Source: Amycolatopsis alkalitolerans (GTDB taxonomy: Bacteria > Actinomycetota > Actinomycetes > Mycobacteriales > Pseudonocardiaceae). Taken from it: 64,000 nt of DNA. A program made the translations under genes and the position numbers. Positions within the stretch are counted from its first letter, which is position 1. Each line of letters opens with the position of its first letter. Below the pieces are notes generated by a model that did no database searches, was not told where the DNA came from, and worked only from the letters and a program-made list of their open reading frames with translations. Shown piece by piece: positions 61,283 to 64,000 of this stretch. Location of the stretch: positions 29,545 to 93,544 of the forward strand of contig NZ_VDFW01000027.1 in assembly GCF_006152065.1 (NCBI RefSeq), given 5' to 3'.

Positions 61283-62425
61283 ATGACTGACGTGCTTGTG
61301 GCCGGCGGCGGGATCGGGGGCCTTTCGGCCGCCTACGCGCTCGCGACCGCCGGATACTCGGTCCGGCTGCTGGAGCGGTCGGCGGAGTTCGGCGAGGTCG
61401 GCGCCGGTCTGCAACTCGCGCCGAACGCGACGCGGATCCTGCGCGAATGGGGCCTGCTCGACGAGATCGCGCAGGCCGGCGTGCTCCCCCGCCGCCTTGT
61501 CCTCGCGGACGCCGTCAGCGGTGACGAACTAGTCCACGCGGAGCTGACCGGTGAGTTCAAAAAGCGTTACCACGCCCCCTATGTCGTCGTCCACCGCAGC
61601 GATCTGCACCGGATCCTTGTCGAGGCGTGCCGCCGTGCCGGTGTCACGCTGGAGACCGGCCGCACGGTCGAGCGGGTGGACAGCACCGAGGACACCGCAT
61701 TCACCTACTGCGCCGACGGCTCCGTGTTCGAAAGCCAGATCGCCGTCGCCGCGGACGGGCTGACCTCGAAGCTGCGCCGTGCCGTGGCCGACGACGAACC
61801 GATCTGCTCGGGTTACGTCGCCTACCGTGGTGCCGTGCCGGCCGAGGAGGCCTCGACGGCAATGCCCCTCGACGATGTGGTCGCCTGGATCGGGCCACGC
61901 TGCCATCTGGTCCAATATGGACTGCGGCGTGGCGAGCTGGTCAACCGGGTGGCGGTGTTCGCGAGCCCGGCCTACGAACGAGGTGAGACCGACTGGGGCG
62001 GTCCCGACGAACTCGAGGAGGCGTTCGCCGGGTGTGGCGAACACGTCCGGCGGTCGCTTTCGTCGCTGTGGCGGGATCGCCGCTGGCCGATGTACGACCG
62101 GATCCCCGTGGAGAACTGGGTTTCCGGACGGCTCGTGCTGACCGGCGACGCCGCGCACCCGATGTTGCAGTATCTCGCGCAAGGGGCCTGCCAGGCGATC
62201 GAGGACGCGCACACCCTCGCCGCCGAGGCTGTCAAGGGCGAAGACTGGGGAACCGCGCTCGCCGCGTTCAACTCGAGTCGCGCCTCACGCACCGCGCGGG
62301 TCCAGCGCACGGCCAGGACCTGGGGCGACATCTGGCATGTCGACGGTGTGGGACGGTTGCTGCGCAACGAACTCATGACGTCACTGGCCGAGGTGTACCG
62401 CCATACGGACTGGCTGTACGCGTGA
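61283..62425 (+). CDS. 3-hydroxybenzoate 6-hydroxylase-type FAD monooxygenase
   Basis: 380 aa. FAD motif VLVAGGGIGGLSAAYALATA, middle motif IAVAADGLTSKLRRAVAD, C-terminal LVLTGDAAHPMLQYLAQGAC. The LQYLAQGACQAIEDA end region and overall length fit 3-hydroxybenzoate 6-hydroxylases and salicylate 5-type enzymes, which make gentisate with NADH and O2. As the last gene of the operon it supplies the substrate for the dioxygenase. Salicylate 1-hydroxylase activity is the main alternative, but gentisate genes favour 6-hydroxylation. Confidence 0.9.
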   Translation: MTDVLVAGGGIGGLSAAYALATAGYSVRLLERSAEFGEVGAGLQLAPNATRILREWGLLDEIAQAGVLPRRLVLADAVSGDELVHAELTGEFKKRYHAPYVVVHRSDLHRILVEACRRAGVTLETGRTVERVDSTEDTAFTYCADGSVFESQIAVAADGLTSKLRRAVADDEPICSGYVAYRGAVPAEEASTAMPLDDVVAWIGPRCHLVQYGLRRGELVNRVAVFASPAYERGETDWGGPDELEEAFAGCGEHVRRSLSSLWRDRRWPMYDRIPVENWVSGRLVLTGDAAHPMLQYLAQGACQAIEDAHTLAAEAVKGEDWGTALAAFNSSRASRTARVQRTARTWGDIWHVDGVGRLLRNELMTSLAEVYRHTDWLYA

Positions 62426-62480
62426 AGATCAGGGTCGTCCCGGATGGTGCCGGCGCCCGCGGTCGGCCACGATCGGCGAT

Positions 62481-63221
62481 ATGGCGAGCTTGCCCGCGCC
62501 GACCGCCGACGGCCTGCCCCTCGTCGTACTGTCGCCCGGGTTCACCAAGCCTCGCAGCACGCTCACCGCACTGGCTGAGGATCTGGCGTCCCACGGCTAT
62601 GTGGTGGCTGCCGTCGACCACACGTACGAGAACGTCGCGACGACGTTCCCCGACGGGCGGGTTACGACCTGCCTCGCCAGGGAGACGCCCGCGCGGGACG
62701 AGGCGTTCTGGGAGAAGGTCGTGCAAGGCCGGGCCGCAGACGCGTCTTTCGTCCTCGATGAGCTGAGCGGTCCGAAGTGGACGATGATCGACACGTCCCG
62801 GATCGGGATGGCCGGCCACTCCATCGGTGGCGCGAGCGCGATCCCGGCACTGCTGACCGACTCACGCGTCCTCGCGGGCATCGATATCGACGGCACCACG
62901 CATGCCCCCATACCGCGTGACGGTTTGTCCAGACCGTTCCTGTTCCTCGGACGGCCGGGCCCGAGCGTCAGCTGGCAGCGTGACTGGCCGCTCCTGACCG
63001 GCTGGAAACGCTGGCTCGTGGTGGCCGGTGCCGTGCACCCGTCGTTCACCGACGTCGGGCTGCTGGCCGAACAGTTCGGGCTGGGTAAGGCGGAACTGCC
63101 GGCGAGCCGCGCAACGGAGATCACCCGCGGGTGCGTACGCGGCTTCTTCGACATGCATCTGCGTGGGCGCCCGGAGACCGACCTGGCGGCGGAGTTTCCG
63201 GAGGTGAATATCCAACAGTAG
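62481..63221 (+). CDS. alpha/beta hydrolase (PAF-acetylhydrolase/chlorophyllase-like)
   Basis: 246 aa. Begins close to the oxyanion strand (LPLVVLSPGF), then LASHGYVVAAVDHTYEN, the nucleophile Ser in GMAGHSIGGASAIP and a late His in VVAGAVHPSFTD; the acid is probably Asp in LAGIDIDGTTH. Relatives are usually 100 residues longer with a signal peptide, so the N-terminus looks truncated or the start is misplaced; no good ribosome-binding site precedes ATG at 62481. Substrate unknown; perhaps an ester feeding the gentisate pathway. Confidence 0.7.
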   Translation: MASLPAPTADGLPLVVLSPGFTKPRSTLTALAEDLASHGYVVAAVDHTYENVATTFPDGRVTTCLARETPARDEAFWEKVVQGRAADASFVLDELSGPKWTMIDTSRIGMAGHSIGGASAIPALLTDSRVLAGIDIDGTTHAPIPRDGLSRPFLFLGRPGPSVSWQRDWPLLTGWKRWLVVAGAVHPSFTDVGLLAEQFGLGKAELPASRATEITRGCVRGFFDMHLRGRPETDLAAEFPEVNIQQ

Positions 63222-63240
63222 ATGGGCAACTCGAAAGTGT

Positions 63241-63256
63241 TAATACGTGTGTTCGA
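63241..63256. promoter_or_regulatory. degenerate SOS (LexA) box
   Basis: TAATAC-GTGT-GTTCGA matches the actinobacterial consensus TCGAAC-N4-GTTCGA in 9 of 12 positions, with the right half perfect. It lies 21 bases before the start of a DUF222/HNH gene; mycobacterial 13E12-repeat genes of this family are known to carry LexA boxes. Confidence 0.4.
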
Positions 63257-63276
63257 TATTCTGTTAGGCTGTTTTC

Positions 63277-64000
63277 ATGGCCGCCAGCCTCCCCTCCCTC
63301 AGTGACACGGAGCTGCTGGATGCTCTGCGAGAGAAGGGAATCGAACGCCGCCGGGCTTACGTTGACGAGCTGCGCCTGATCGCGGAAATCGATGCGCGCG
63401 GGGGCGATATCGGTGTGGGTGCATTGTTGCGGGATATGTTCAACCTCGGCCCGCTCGACGCGCGCCGGATGGTCGCCCACGCGCGGGCGTTGACCGCATC
63501 GATGTCTCCCTCAGGCGCGCGCCTCGCACCCCCCTTGCCGGTGGTCGCCGGTGCCCTGGCTGACGGGGTGATCGGCCCCGAACACGTCGAGGTCATCCGG
63601 AAAGTCGTTGAGAAACTCCCGGTATCGGCCTCGGTTGAGGACCGGGTGACGGCGGAGAAGATCCTCTGCGAGGCCGCCATCTCCAGCGAGCCTTATATGG
63701 TGAAACGGCTCGGTTCGGAGATCCTCCACCGCCTCGATCCAGACGGGGACGAGCCCCGGGACAAAGACCTGGAACGTCCCCGAAACCAGCTCGACGTCCG
63801 CGAAACCTCTCGCGGTGTCTCAGGCTCGTTCGATCTGGACACCGAAGCGGGTGCACTGCTGACCAACCTGCTGTCCCCGCTGACCGAACCCGCCCCGACG
63901 CCGGACGGCCCCGACCCCCGCGGCGCCAGCGAACGACGTGGGGACGCGTTCGTCGAGATCCTGCACCTGGCCGCCGGGAGCCCGGATGGCCCCAGCGAAG
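63277..64000 (+). CDS. DUF222/HNH-endonuclease family protein, 5' part
   Basis: 241 codons are visible before the window ends. The protein starts MAASLPSLSDTELLDALREK. LIAEIDARGGDIGVGALLRD, then NLGPLDARRMVAHARAL and GVIGPEHVEVIRKVVEKLP are the conserved DUF222 landmarks of the 13E12 repeat family. SFDLDTEAGALLTNLLSPL leads toward the expected C-terminal HNH nuclease, outside the window. These genes are multi-copy in many actinobacteria and behave like solitary mobile or SOS-induced nucleases. A possible LexA site is just upstream. Confidence 0.85.
   Translation, partial: MAASLPSLSDTELLDALREKGIERRRAYVDELRLIAEIDARGGDIGVGALLRDMFNLGPLDARRMVAHARALTASMSPSGARLAPPLPVVAGALADGVIGPEHVEVIRKVVEKLPVSASVEDRVTAEKILCEAAISSEPYMVKRLGSEILHRLDPDGDEPRDKDLERPRNQLDVRETSRGVSGSFDLDTEAGALLTNLLSPLTEPAPTPDGPDPRGASERRGDAFVEILHLAAGSPDGPSE

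Overview
The window is high-GC actinobacterial chromosome. Mycothiol-dependent-type enzymes (two MDMPI-fold proteins), an Lsr2-type N-terminal domain, DUF3052 and DUF3145 proteins, a class F sortase with an excalibur protein, an AfsR-like regulator, a Ku protein and the FasR-FabD-FabH-AcpP-FabF block point to the Pseudonocardiaceae, most like Amycolatopsis. This placement comes from gene content and order only. The DNA looks chromosomal; there is no insertion sequence, phage or CRISPR array.

Layout. 1-5131: the first codons of an IclR-like regulator, then a glycine betaine/proline uptake operon (proV, a fused two-domain permease, proX) preceded by its own IclR gene. 5432-8902: an excalibur surface protein with its sortase, an MDMPI-fold protein, and an ECF sigma factor with a one-TM partner. 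8962-19319: a seven-gene oligopeptide-type ABC operon that contains an amidohydrolase and ends in an MFS exporter, divergent from a PAS/HTH regulator and a MalY/PatB-type PLP enzyme. 19419-20525: a MarR regulator and a GlcG/HbpS-like protein sharing a triple operator, then tRNA-Val(TAC). 20567-21514: AhpE peroxiredoxin and a DUF3052 protein.

21898-33496 is a carbon-to-lipid block: pyruvate dehydrogenase E1 (aceE), an FMN lactate dehydrogenase, a lactate permease, PnuC, then FasR and the FAS-II operon fabD-fabH-acpP-fabF. Lactate import, oxidation to pyruvate, conversion to acetyl-CoA and malonyl-dependent chain building are therefore encoded side by side. 33545-42790: unknown secreted proteins, DUF3145, a subtilisin, a NERD-like membrane protein, a flavoprotein disulfide reductase, an unusual Lsr2-H1-like hybrid, and the three-gene proton-translocating transhydrogenase.

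43004-58707: a two-component system, YjbQ, a membrane protein, a HAD hydrolase, prolyl-tRNA synthetase, an IclR/MFS/2-hydroxyacid dehydrogenase unit, an AfsR-like regulator facing an FAD monooxygenase, a zinc-ribbon protein, Ku, TetR and IclR. 58756-62425 is a complete gentisate pathway: 3-hydroxybenzoate 6-hydroxylase, gentisate dioxygenase, maleylpyruvate isomerase and fumarylpyruvate hydrolase. The right edge carries an alpha/beta hydrolase and a truncated DUF222/HNH gene.

The least ordinary item is the Lsr2-like protein at 39388-40005. Its usual DNA-binding domain is replaced by a long lysine/alanine-rich histone-H1-like tail.
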